In this document: piece after piece, positions 25,351-33,400 of the stretch | Layout: each line of letters starts with the position of its first letter | Position numbering within the stretch: the stretch's first letter is position 1 | NCBI GenBank assembly: GCA_022828135.1 | Contig: JAJEJB010000057.1 | Coordinates: forward strand, 1 to 37,600 | Direction: 5' to 3' | DNA length: 37,600 bases | DNA from: Acidimicrobiia bacterium | Lineage (GTDB): Bacteria > Actinomycetota > Acidimicrobiia > Acidimicrobiales > Aldehydirespiratoraceae | Translations under genes and position numbers: made by a program | Notes under the pieces: generated by a model | Database searches by the model: none | Seen by the model: the letters and a program-made list of their open reading frames with translations, nothing else | What the model was told of the DNA's origin: nothing

Positions 25351-26879
25351 GCGAGACGACGCGGCGGAGGGGCGGCGGCCGGGCAGGAAGAAGGGCGGCG
25401 CGGGCGGCGTCGACCGAGTCGGCACCGTACCTGGTCCGCCGGCGGCCGCCGGTCGACATACTCGATGACGAAGGCCTCGCGCTGATCGAGCGCAACGCCG
25501 AGACGATCCTGACCGAGGTCGGCATCGCCTTCCAGGAATTCCCGGAGGCTCTGGAGCTGTGGCGGGCCGCAGGAGCCGACATCGACGGGGAGCTTGTGAA
25601 GTTCCCGCCCGGCCTGTGCCGCCAGATCGTGCAGGACAACGCTCCTGCCGTCTACACACAGCACGCCCGCAATCCCGCCCGCAGCGTCATGGTCGGGGGC
25701 GACGCCACCGTCTTCGTTCCCAACTACGGCTCGCCGTTCGTCATGGATCTCGACCGGGGCCGCCGCTACGCCACGCTGGAGGACTTCTGCAACGTGGTGA
25801 AGCTCGCCTATGCCCTGCCCCAGCTGCACCACAGCGGGGGCACGGTGTGCGAGCCGGTGGACGTGCCGGTCAACAAGCGCCACCTCGACATGGTGTACGC
25901 CCACCTGCGCTACAGCGACAAGCCGTTCATGGGCTCGGTGACCGCGGCCGAACGGGCCGCGGACTCCGTCGAGATGGCCCGCATCGCCTTCGGCGGCGAC
26001 CTCGCCGACCGCACGGTGATGACCTCGCTGATCAACGCCTCGTCGCCGATGCGTTGGGACGCCACCATGCTGGGCGCGGCCACCACCTACGCCCGGGCCA
26101 ACCAGGCCTGCATCATCAGCCCGTTCATCCTGGCCGGGGCCATGTCGCCGGTGACGGTGGCCGGCCTGGCCGCGCAGGCTCTGGCCGAAGCGCTGTCGGG
26201 CATGGCCTACCTGCAACTGGTGCGGCCCGGAGCGCCCGTCGTGTTCGGCACGTTCGCCTCTTCGATGTCGATGGCCACCGGGGCGCCCACCTTCGGCACG
26301 CCCGAGGCCGGCCAAGCCATCCACGTGATGGCGTCGCTGGCCCGCCGGGTCGGTGTGCCGTTCCGCTCCGGCGGTCAGTTCACGTCGTCGAAGCTGCCCG
26401 ACGCGCAGGCCGCCTACGAGTCGGCTCACACCCTGCTGCCCACGATGCAGGCCGGCGTGAACTTCGTGCTGCACGCCGCGGGCTGGCAGGAGGGAGGGCT
26501 GGCGCTGGGCTACGAGAAGCTGATCCTGGACGCCGACCAGCTGGGCGCCATGGAGGTCTGGGCCCGGGGAGTCGACGTCAGCGACAACGGTCAGGCCATG
26601 GAGGCGTTCCGCACCAACGCCCACGGCGACCACTTCCTGGGCAACCAGCACACTCTGGCCAACTTCGAGACCGCCTTCTGGCGGTCGGACATCTCCGACG
26701 CCGCCAGCTACGAGCAGTGGTCCGAGGAGGGCTCGCTCTCAGCCGCCCAGCGGGCCAACGCCCGCTGGAAGAAGCTCCTGGCCGACTACGAGCCGCCCCC
26801 CATCGACGACGCGGTGGACGCCGAATTGCGTGACTACGTGGCCCGACGCAAGGACGAGATGCCCGACGAGATCGGCTGA
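25347..26879 (+). CDS. MttB-family (non-pyrrolysine) quaternary/tertiary amine methyltransferase
   Basis: The 510-residue protein is of the trimethylamine methyltransferase superfamily: VFVPNYGSPFVMDLDRGRR, HHSGGTVCEPVDVP, KPFMGSVTAAERAADS, INASSPMRWDATM, SPFILAGAMSPVT and FRSGGQFTSSKLPDAQAAYES appear in order. It is full length and has no in-frame TAG codon, so it is not the pyrrolysine enzyme. Pyl-free members include glycine betaine methyltransferase MtgB, making a quaternary amine such as betaine the likeliest substrate (inference). It would pass a methyl group to the corrinoid protein encoded at 20656. The first 30 residues are arginine/alanine-rich and disordered-looking. It is the last gene of the plus-strand cluster. 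Its stop lies 3 bases from the convergent gene's stop. Confidence 0.9.
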   Translation: MSETTRRRGGGRAGRRAARAASTESAPYLVRRRPPVDILDDEGLALIERNAETILTEVGIAFQEFPEALELWRAAGADIDGELVKFPPGLCRQIVQDNAPAVYTQHARNPARSVMVGGDATVFVPNYGSPFVMDLDRGRRYATLEDFCNVVKLAYALPQLHHSGGTVCEPVDVPVNKRHLDMVYAHLRYSDKPFMGSVTAAERAADSVEMARIAFGGDLADRTVMTSLINASSPMRWDATMLGAATTYARANQACIISPFILAGAMSPVTVAGLAAQALAEALSGMAYLQLVRPGAPVVFGTFASSMSMATGAPTFGTPEAGQAIHVMASLARRVGVPFRSGGQFTSSKLPDAQAAYESAHTLLPTMQAGVNFVLHAAGWQEGGLALGYEKLILDADQLGAMEVWARGVDVSDNGQAMEAFRTNAHGDHFLGNQHTLANFETAFWRSDISDAASYEQWSEEGSLSAAQRANARWKKLLADYEPPPIDDAVDAELRDYVARRKDEMPDEIG

Positions 26880-26882
26880 CCG

Positions 26883-27248
26883 TTAACTCGCGATCGAGAC
26901 GTCCGCCAGATGGGGGCGGTCAGGAAGGCGCAGGCCGATGAGCTCGCCCGCGGCGTGCAGTTCGAAGTGCCACACGTCCACGTCGTCGGGGCTGCTCTCG
27001 CGCAGCGACGTGACCGCGTGCCAGATGGCGTAGCGAGCAGCCCGGATCGTGGCCTCCGGCGACTCGGCGGCGCGCGACACGGCCGCATAGCCCGCGGAGA
27101 TGCCCGCGTAGACATCGCCATTCACTCCCACCGAGGCTGCCGCCCACTCCGCGAGCGCTCTCAGCGCGCGGGGCCGGGACCGGTTGACCCGATCATCGAA
27201 GACCGCCTCCACCCATGAGTGCCAAGCCGATGAACCTCTCTCCGCCAT
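26883..27248 (-). CDS. Uncharacterised 121-residue protein downstream of dppC
   Basis: I do not recognise this family. The product begins MAERGSSAWHSWVEAVFDD and is mostly helical by appearance, with a middle region rich in alanine (GDVYAGISAGYAAVSRAAES) and a C-terminal strand-like WHFELHAAGELIGLRL. There is no signal peptide or transmembrane segment. ATG at 27248 is chosen because GGAG stands 7 bases upstream; the longer frame to 27317 lacks one. It follows the dppC stop by 100 bases on the same strand and ends 3 bases from the convergent MttB-family gene. It may be transcribed on its own. Confidence 0.6.
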   Translation of the reverse strand: MAERGSSAWHSWVEAVFDDRVNRSRPRALRALAEWAAASVGVNGDVYAGISAGYAAVSRAAESPEATIRAARYAIWHAVTSLRESSPDDVDVWHFELHAAGELIGLRLPDRPHLADVSIAS

Positions 27249-27348
27249 CGGTGTCTCCTTTCGACGCGCTCCGAGGGGACCTGCGTCTGAGGCTAGTGGG
27301 CCGCCGCCGCGCTTCATCGCGACCGCGGCCGGTCCGGCCCGCCCGTGA

Positions 27349-28299
27349 CTATCGACGGGGCGGATCGAGGGCGTCCCGCAGGCCGTCCCCGATGAAGTTG
27401 ACGCACAGCACGGTGGCCACGATGGCCAGGCCCGGAGCCCATACCAGCCAGGGCGCGGTGATCACGAAGCCCTCGTTGCCCCCGAGCATGTTCCCCCAGG
27501 TGGCTGTGTGGGTCGGGCTGACCCCCAGCCCCAGGAAGCTCAGCGTCGACTCGGCGAGGATCGCGCCGGCCACCGTCAACGACACTGCCACGACGATCTC
27601 GCCCACCAGGTTGGGCAGGAGATCGCGGACCATGATGCGTCGGCCGGGCACCCCCAGCGCGACGGCCGCCTCGACGAACTGGTGCTCGCACAGCGACAGC
27701 ACCTTGGCCCTCACGATGCGGGCCGGGACCATCCAGCTGACTGCGGCCAGGACGATCACCACATCGAGCACGCCGTCGCCCAGCACTCGTGCCGCCATGA
27801 TCACCACCATCAAGCTGGGAAGGGCCAGCATGGTGTCGGTGAGACGCATCAGCGCCGAGTCCACCCATCCCCGGCAGTAGCCCGCCACCAGCCCCACCGC
27901 CGTACCCACGACGCCACTGATCAACGCCACCGACACCCCGACCAGCAGGGAGATCCTGCCTCCGTAGAGGATCCGGCTCAAGGTGTCGCGCCCGAGGGTG
28001 TCGGATCCCAGCAGGAAGTCGCCGCCCGGCGGGGCCAGGATCTTGTCCAGGTGCTGCTCGGTGGCACCGTGGGGGGCGACCCAGTCCGCGAGGACCGCGC
28101 ACAGCGCGATCAAGGTGAACACTGCCAGCGAAGCGGTCGCCAGGCGGTGCTTGCGGAACCGTCGCCACACGGTCCGCCAATGCGGCGCGGTCTCATCGCT
28201 GGGTGTCTCGAGCGGCTGCCCCGCCATCGACCGCCGGTCGGCGAGCCGGCCCTCGCCCCGGTGCTGGTAGCCCGGCCGCGACGGCAAGTGCTCAGCCAC
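27349..28299 (-). CDS. ABC transporter permease, DppC/OppC type
   Basis: The 316-residue inner-membrane permease has a soluble N-terminal tail and a first membrane helix (LATASLAVFTLIALCAVLAD), then HLDKILAPPGGDFLLGSDTLGRDTLSRILYGGR, the hallmark of the DppC/OppC subfamily. About five further hydrophobic segments follow. The cytoplasmic EAAVALGVPGRRIMVRDLLPN loop is the EAA motif that docks the ATPase. It pairs with the DppB-like permease upstream. GTG at 28299 is used as the start. It sits inside a 19-base repeat (28290-28354) near the dppB stop. Confidence 0.93.
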   Translation of the reverse strand: MAEHLPSRPGYQHRGEGRLADRRSMAGQPLETPSDETAPHWRTVWRRFRKHRLATASLAVFTLIALCAVLADWVAPHGATEQHLDKILAPPGGDFLLGSDTLGRDTLSRILYGGRISLLVGVSVALISGVVGTAVGLVAGYCRGWVDSALMRLTDTMLALPSLMVVIMAARVLGDGVLDVVIVLAAVSWMVPARIVRAKVLSLCEHQFVEAAVALGVPGRRIMVRDLLPNLVGEIVVAVSLTVAGAILAESTLSFLGLGVSPTHTATWGNMLGGNEGFVITAPWLVWAPGLAIVATVLCVNFIGDGLRDALDPPRR

Positions 28300-28354
28300 A
28301 GCGGATCCCCACGGTCAGCCGTCGCGGATCGAGGCGCTCAGCCATAGCGGATCC
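28290..28354. repeat. 19-base direct repeat at the dppB/dppC junction
   Basis: GCTCAGCCACAGCGGATCC (28290-28308) and GCTCAGCCATAGCGGATCC (28336-28354) differ at one base and are 46 bases apart. The right copy contains the dppB stop (28338-28340) and a second ATG (28345-28343, minus strand) that opens an 18-codon frame ending inside the dppC start region. The left copy contains the dppC GTG. It looks like a small tandem duplication of the original stop/start overlap. Confidence 0.6.
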
Positions 28355-29318
28355 TCGGGTCGAGCACGGCGTAGAGCAGATCGGCCAGCAGGTTCATCAG
28401 GAACACCGCGGCCGACACGATCATCACTGTGGCCAGCAGCACGGGGTAGTCGCCGCCGGTCAGCGCGTCGAGGAACAACAGGCCCATGCCCGGGTACTGG
28501 AAGACCCGCTCGGTGACGATCAAGCCGCCTACCAGCAGACCGAGATCCACCGCGGCCAGCGTCGTCACCGGGATCAGCGCATTGCGCACGCCGTGGCGCA
28601 CGACCACGTGGCGTTCAGGCAGGCCCTTGGCCCGAGCGGTGGAGATGTAGTCCATGCCCATCACGTCGAGCATGGAGGACCTCATGTAGCGGCTGTAGGC
28701 CGCGATCAACTGCAGCGACAGCGCCATCACCGGCAGGGCGAGATGCCGCGCCCTGTCCAGCAGGTCGAAGCCCTGCTGGCCGGGTGAGTAGATCCCGGCC
28801 GTGGGCAGCAGCGGTGCACTGACCCGGAGCCACTCGGCCAGGTACAGGCCGAACATGAGCTGCAGCATGAGACCCAGCCAGAACACCGGGATCGAGATGC
28901 CCAGGAACGACGCGGTGGTCGAGGCCCGGTCGACGATCGAGCCGGGGCGCAGCGCCGACAGGGTGCCCACGAACAGCCCGACCGCCAGCGAGAAGGCCAT
29001 CGCCACCGCGATCAGCAGCAGCGTGTTGGCCATGGCGCTGCGCACCAGCGGCCATACTTCCTGGCCGTTTCGGACCAGCGACGTTCCCAGGTCCCCGGTT
29101 ACGAAGTTCCCTAGCCACGTCAGGTAGCGCACACCGAAGGGCTCGTCGAGGCCCAGGGATTCGATGTAGGCCCTTCTGGCCTCGGGACTGATGCGGGGGT
29201 TGAGGGTGAGTTGGGCGGCAGGACTGGAGATCTCGCCCGAGGCCCAGAACGTGGCGAACGAGACCGCCAGCAGTATGGGAACGGTCAGCGCGACACGTCC
29301 GGCCGCGTAACGGATCAC
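28338..29318 (-). CDS. ABC transporter permease, DppB/OppB type
   Basis: The 326-residue permease has an N-terminal membrane helix (VALTVPILLAVSFATFWAS), an extracytoplasmic segment NPRISPEARRAYIESLGLDEPFGVRYLTW, several more hydrophobic stretches, and the EAA-like loop with TARAKGLPERHVVVRHGVRNALIP. It closes with LDPRIRYG, which is the usual end of this subfamily. With DppC it would form the membrane channel for peptides, opines, nickel complexes or similar ligands delivered by the binding protein just upstream (29364-31136). The gap to that gene is 45 bases. Confidence 0.93.
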   Translation of the reverse strand: MIRYAAGRVALTVPILLAVSFATFWASGEISSPAAQLTLNPRISPEARRAYIESLGLDEPFGVRYLTWLGNFVTGDLGTSLVRNGQEVWPLVRSAMANTLLLIAVAMAFSLAVGLFVGTLSALRPGSIVDRASTTASFLGISIPVFWLGLMLQLMFGLYLAEWLRVSAPLLPTAGIYSPGQQGFDLLDRARHLALPVMALSLQLIAAYSRYMRSSMLDVMGMDYISTARAKGLPERHVVVRHGVRNALIPVTTLAAVDLGLLVGGLIVTERVFQYPGMGLLFLDALTGGDYPVLLATVMIVSAAVFLMNLLADLLYAVLDPRIRYG

Positions 29319-29363
29319 CTCTGAAGTGTGCCCGCCGGCCCCGCTCGACGGATCACCTGCGGC

Positions 29364-31136
29364 TCACCCGATTACGGTCCAGTCGTAGAGGTCGTAGAAG
29401 CCGCCGTACACGCTCGACACCCAAACCCCGGGCCCCTCCAGGACCTCCGGGTTCCAGGCCAGCAGGTTCGGCAGCACATACAACGGGATCCAGGGAACAT
29501 CCTCAGCCAGCAGGGCGCCGAGCTCGCGCACGATCTCGAGGCGGGCGGTCTCGTCGATCTCGGCGTCTATGGCGAAGGCCAGGTCAGAGGCCCGCTGGCT
29601 GGCGTAGGCGGTGAAGTTCTGGCCGCTGAAACCGTTCTCCTCGCTGGGAATGCCGTCGATGTCGTAGTGGGCGGTCACGGTCGGATCGGGGGTCGTGCTG
29701 TTGGCGAACAGGGCCACCGGACCGAAGTTCATGGCCGGGAGCCGGTTCTGGAACAGCTCGCCCGGGTCGTAGTTGATGATCTGGAAACCGATCCCGAACG
29801 GCTTGGTCATCTCGGTCACGAGGGCCTGCACGTCCTCGCGACGCTTGTTGCCGGCCACGGTGTTCCACTGCAGCACCAACTCGACGCCGTCGGAGTTCAC
29901 CCACAGGCCCTCGGGGTCGGGGCGGGTCCAGCCGTCCGCGGTAAGCAGCCGCTCGACCGCGTCCATGTCCTGGCGGTAGCCGGCGAAGTCGTCGGCGCAC
30001 CACTCCCCGAAGGCCGGGTTCCAGCCCGCGCACTGAAGCACCACCGGGTCGTCGATGATGGGGCCGAGGGCCACGTCGGCGATCCGCTCCCGGTCGAGGG
30101 CGTAGGCGAGGGCTTGACGCACGTTCTTGGTGATCTCGAAGTAGCGGTCCGGCGCGATCTGGTTGATCCACAGGCCCTCGATGAATGTTCCCGCCCCCGC
30201 GACGAAGGCCAGCGGCGGCGCTAGGCGCTCCTTGGCCCCGGGGAACGGCTGGGGGAAGGCGGCCATCGCCTCGCCGGTCTGGAGGGCCACGATCTCGGTG
30301 TCGGTGTCCTCCCGGGGGACCATCACCACCCGATCCACCCGCGGCATGCGCTCGGGGACCCAGTAGTTCTCGTTGGGGACGAGGATGTGCTGTTCCTGGC
30401 TCCACGACTCCTGGAGCCAGGGTCCGCCCGAGATCGGGATCGAGTCGTTCCAGTGGCCGGAGATGTCGGTCTCGCCGTCGAAGGCGTGGGCGGGCAGGAT
30501 CCCGTCGAGTCCGCCGAAGAGTTCACGCCAGGGTGCGTAGGGCTCGGAGAGCGTGACGACCGCCGTGTGAGGATCGTCATGGCCCACGTCGGTGATGAGG
30601 TCGTACCCGATGGTGTTGAGCACACCCTCGGTGTCGATGATCGCCCGCCAGGTGAACCACACGTCGGTGCTGGTTATGGGCGTCCCGTCACTCCAGCGCG
30701 CCTCGGGATTGAGGCGGTATGTGATGGTGAGCGTGCCGTCGGCGTTCAGCACTGCCCCGCCGTTGTCCACCGTCGGCGCCTCCACCAGCACCGGCGAGGC
30801 ACCGATGTTGTTGTTGGCATCGAACTCCATGAGGCGGGGCCGGACATGCACCAGCACCGACCAACTGAGCCACGTCGCGTTGTTGCAGGATGTGATCGGG
30901 TTGAGGCACTCGGGCCACTGCTCCACGGCCAGCACGATCTCGCCGCCGGGACGGCCCACCTCGGGCTCAGCCGGCTCCGGCGCCGCATCGGTGGAGCCGG
31001 CGGTCGTGGCGGGTGGATCGGTTGCGCTATCGCTCTCCGAGCCGCCGCAGGCCGCCACCGCGATCAGCGCCGCCACCAGCAGCAGGCTCCACGTGTGCCC
31101 GAGATGACGCGATGGCTTCGCCGGATCCGTGCTCAC
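29364..31136 (-). CDS. Peptide/opine-type ABC transporter substrate-binding lipoprotein
   Basis: The 590-residue protein has a lipoprotein signal: basic start, hydrophobic LLLVAALIAVAAC with lipobox VAAC and cysteine 30, then an acidic Ser/Thr/Ala-rich linker. The mature part is an SBP_bac_5-type (cluster C) protein, seen from YRLNPEARWSDGTPITSTDVWFTW, the NTIGYDLITDV region, and the RQALAYALDRERIADVALG helix. Ligands in this family range from oligopeptides to nickel, opines and glycosides. It starts the dpp-type group, but no ATPase genes (dppD/dppF) occur in the window. It starts at GTG 31136, 34 bases after the MFS stop. Confidence 0.93.
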   Translation of the reverse strand: MSTDPAKPSRHLGHTWSLLLVAALIAVAACGGSESDSATDPPATTAGSTDAAPEPAEPEVGRPGGEIVLAVEQWPECLNPITSCNNATWLSWSVLVHVRPRLMEFDANNNIGASPVLVEAPTVDNGGAVLNADGTLTITYRLNPEARWSDGTPITSTDVWFTWRAIIDTEGVLNTIGYDLITDVGHDDPHTAVVTLSEPYAPWRELFGGLDGILPAHAFDGETDISGHWNDSIPISGGPWLQESWSQEQHILVPNENYWVPERMPRVDRVVMVPREDTDTEIVALQTGEAMAAFPQPFPGAKERLAPPLAFVAGAGTFIEGLWINQIAPDRYFEITKNVRQALAYALDRERIADVALGPIIDDPVVLQCAGWNPAFGEWCADDFAGYRQDMDAVERLLTADGWTRPDPEGLWVNSDGVELVLQWNTVAGNKRREDVQALVTEMTKPFGIGFQIINYDPGELFQNRLPAMNFGPVALFANSTTPDPTVTAHYDIDGIPSEENGFSGQNFTAYASQRASDLAFAIDAEIDETARLEIVRELGALLAEDVPWIPLYVLPNLLAWNPEVLEGPGVWVSSVYGGFYDLYDWTVIG

Positions 31137-31170
31137 GGGGTCTCAGACTAGTCGCCCCCCTATAGCGCTG

Positions 31171-32472
31171 TTAGCGGAGGCGCGGGCGGCGCAGGAGGTT
31201 GGCAGCGACGGCTGAGGCCCGGAGTGGCCAGGGATCGAACGTGCCCTGCTCGGCGACGGGCGGGGCCGGTCGTGTGAGCATGCGGTACACGACGTACAGC
31301 GCGATCACCGCGTGGGCAGCGATCAGCACCCCGAAGTACGCCCACGGCGCGATCGCCGCCATCAGAACACCGCCCAGCGTCGGCCCGATCACGGCTCCCA
31401 CGCCGCTGACCCGCACCAGCGATGCGCTGGCCCCGGTCAACTGCGCGGGCGAGACGCTGTCAGCGGTGGTGGCCACGGCCAGCGAGTACAGCGGGAAGGT
31501 CGAGCCGCCGTGGACGAACATCAGCAGCAGCGACAGCGCCGATCCCACCGGCACCAGCAGGTGCAAGCCCGCCGAGCCGGCCGCCACGATGGCCACGACA
31601 AGGATCACATAGCGGCGTGGCACTCGATCGGAGGCGCTGCCGACGAGCCACTGGAACGCCACGGACCCCACTATCGACGAGACCACGAACAGTGAGATTC
31701 GGGTGTTGGACAGGCCCTCGGAGGCGGCGTAGAAGGCGCCCAGCCCCATGAGGCAGCCTTGTGATACGCCGACCCAGAACGCGGTGAGCAGTCCCAGCGG
31801 CACGATCTTGACCAGCGCCCGCAGCGAGATCGGCTCGGGCACCACCAGCGGCGGCGCGGTGGACGCCGACAGCGCCACCGGCACCAGCGCGAACGAGATG
31901 AGCGCCGAGGACACCACGAACAGCTTGAAGCCGCCGGGATCGGCGAGGTTGAGCATCAGCTGGCCCACCCCCATCCCGCCCATGGTCACGATCATGTAGC
32001 GGGACAGCATCCGGCCCCGGGTGGCGTTGGTGGCCATGTCGTTGAGCCACGATTCGACGGTCACCAGGATGCCGGCCAGGCACAGCCCGTAGGCGAGTCT
32101 CAGCAGCGTCCACGACACCGGGTGGACCCAGACCACGTGCAGGATGGCGGCGGCCGAGCCCACCGAGGACAGGGCCGCGAACACCCGGATGTGGCCCACG
32201 GAGGCGATGAAGTGCTCGGCCGCCCTGGTTCCGAACAGGAAGCCGAGGAAGTAGCCGGCCATCACCACGCCGGTCACGGCCAGTCCGAAGTCCTCCAGCT
32301 CGGCCCGAACGCCCAGGGCGACGCGCAGCAGCCCGTTGCAGCTCATGACCAGGGCCACGCCGACGAGCAACGACCTGACCGCGCCGAAGCTGTCGCCGCG
32401 CGGCTCGATCCAGGGTCCGCCCGTCAGCCCGTCATCGCCGGGCTCAGGTCTCACCACGGCGCCGGAGGCCAC
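31171..32472 (-). CDS. MFS transporter, YcaD-like
   Basis: The 433-residue protein has about twelve hydrophobic segments and the YcaD-type signature TVESWLNDMATNATRGRMLS after helix 4, with the inter-half GSASDRVPRRYVI loop. YcaD relatives are single-component proton-linked exporters or importers of unknown small molecules. The start is GTG at 32472. A Crp-type site (32519-32534) lies 47 bases upstream, placing this gene under possible cAMP or similar control. The 34-base gap to the binding-protein gene downstream means the transporter genes may share a transcript. The substrate is not predictable. Confidence 0.9.
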   Translation of the reverse strand: MASGAVVRPEPGDDGLTGGPWIEPRGDSFGAVRSLLVGVALVMSCNGLLRVALGVRAELEDFGLAVTGVVMAGYFLGFLFGTRAAEHFIASVGHIRVFAALSSVGSAAAILHVVWVHPVSWTLLRLAYGLCLAGILVTVESWLNDMATNATRGRMLSRYMIVTMGGMGVGQLMLNLADPGGFKLFVVSSALISFALVPVALSASTAPPLVVPEPISLRALVKIVPLGLLTAFWVGVSQGCLMGLGAFYAASEGLSNTRISLFVVSSIVGSVAFQWLVGSASDRVPRRYVILVVAIVAAGSAGLHLLVPVGSALSLLLMFVHGGSTFPLYSLAVATTADSVSPAQLTGASASLVRVSGVGAVIGPTLGGVLMAAIAPWAYFGVLIAAHAVIALYVVYRMLTRPAPPVAEQGTFDPWPLRASAVAANLLRRPRLR

Positions 32473-32518
32473 GCCCGGATCGTAGTTACGCGCCCTGGCG
32501 CCGAACGCGCAGTTTGCT

Positions 32519-32534
32519 CGTGACTTTGGTCACA
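32519..32534 (-). promoter_or_regulatory. Crp/Fnr-type binding site upstream of the MFS gene
   Basis: CGTGA-CTTTGG-TCACA matches the TGTGA-N6-TCACA consensus at nine of ten defined positions. It is centred about 54 bases before the MFS start codon, a position compatible with either activation or repression. A similar site with all ten positions occurs at 35095-35110. Confidence 0.45.
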
Positions 32535-32589
32535 GACGCCGAGTGGGAGGATCGGCCTCACCCGCCGGCTCTGGGTGAGCCGGGATGCG

Positions 32590-33387
32590 TCAGGCTCGAG
32601 CCAGGGCCGCGGCGATGGCCTTGCGCACCGGGATGGGGCTCTCGATCTGCAGGAAGTGGCCCACCCGGTCCAGGTACACGGTACGAGCGTCCCCTAAGGC
32701 GTCGATCATCCCGGCGGCCTGCCTGTTGGGCGTCATCTTGTCCTCCCGGCCCAGCACCAGCGTCACCGGGCATTGCACCCGGGCCGCAGCCGCCTCGGCC
32801 CCGTCGTAGGCGCTGCAAGCGGCCAGGTCGCCCGCGAGCACTCCGGGGCGGGCCCGGTCGAGCAGCGAGGTGTTGCCCCCGATCAGCCACATGCCCGGTG
32901 AGGCGTGTCCGCCGGTGTGCGCTCGGCTGCCTATGCCCCAGGAGGTGATGAGCCTCCCGGCCACCGGGTCGTCGGCATCGGCTGCCGACTGCAGCGCGGG
33001 ATGAACCGGCATCGCCCCCGCGGTTCCCAGCAGCACCAGCGACCGGGCGACCTCGGGCCGCTGGGCGGCCGCCTCCAGCACCACGAACGTGCCCATCGAG
33101 TGCCCCACCAGGTGGGCCGGCGCCAGATCCAGGGCCTCGGTGGCTTCCGCCAGCCACGCCCCCATCTCGGTGATGCTCGACAGCGCGGGGCCCTCGCTGC
33201 CGCCGTGTCCGGGCAGGTCCACCGCCGCGGCCCGATAGCCGTGGTGGGCGATCCAGCGGGTCTGGAGCTGCCACACCGTGCGGTCGCCGCCCGCTCCGTG
33301 CACCAGCACCACTGCGGGCTCGTCGCCGTCGATGCTGCGTCCCCCGGTGGCGCAACGCACCACCCTGCCGTCGATGAGCGCCTCCAC
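32590..33387 (-). CDS. Alpha/beta-hydrolase
   Basis: The 265-residue protein shows an alpha/beta-hydrolase fold: oxyanion HGAGGDRTVW near residue 31, VDLPGHGGSEGP, nucleophile elbow VGHSMGTF, acid region TLVLGREDKMTP and the closing histidine in DRVGHFLQIESP. The Ser-Asp-His triad is complete. The gene follows metY-like 33401-34693 by 13 bases and shares its strand. Many metY genes sit beside metX, an alpha/beta hydrolase-fold acetyltransferase, but this protein is about 100 residues too short for MetX and lacks its lid, so it is more likely an esterase or a C-C hydrolase. Starts at GTG 33387. Confidence 0.9.
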   Translation of the reverse strand: MEALIDGRVVRCATGGRSIDGDEPAVVLVHGAGGDRTVWQLQTRWIAHHGYRAAAVDLPGHGGSEGPALSSITEMGAWLAEATEALDLAPAHLVGHSMGTFVVLEAAAQRPEVARSLVLLGTAGAMPVHPALQSAADADDPVAGRLITSWGIGSRAHTGGHASPGMWLIGGNTSLLDRARPGVLAGDLAACSAYDGAEAAAARVQCPVTLVLGREDKMTPNRQAAGMIDALGDARTVYLDRVGHFLQIESPIPVRKAIAAALARA

Positions 33388-33400
33388 GTCGGTTCGGCTC

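Noticed and set aside
23111..25639. 842-codon frame antisense to the corrinoid activator
   Set aside because: Low-complexity His/Arg/Gly composition and no motif; the sense frame has a complete ferredoxin and ATPase domain.
25347..26879. Pyrrolysine-containing trimethylamine methyltransferase
   Set aside because: The frame runs 510 codons without any TAG, and no pyl genes are in the window, so it belongs to the Pyl-free branch.
32590..33387. Homoserine O-acetyltransferase (MetX) next to metY
   Set aside because: The protein is 265 residues, too short for MetX, and lacks the lid insertion; only the general hydrolase fold is supported.
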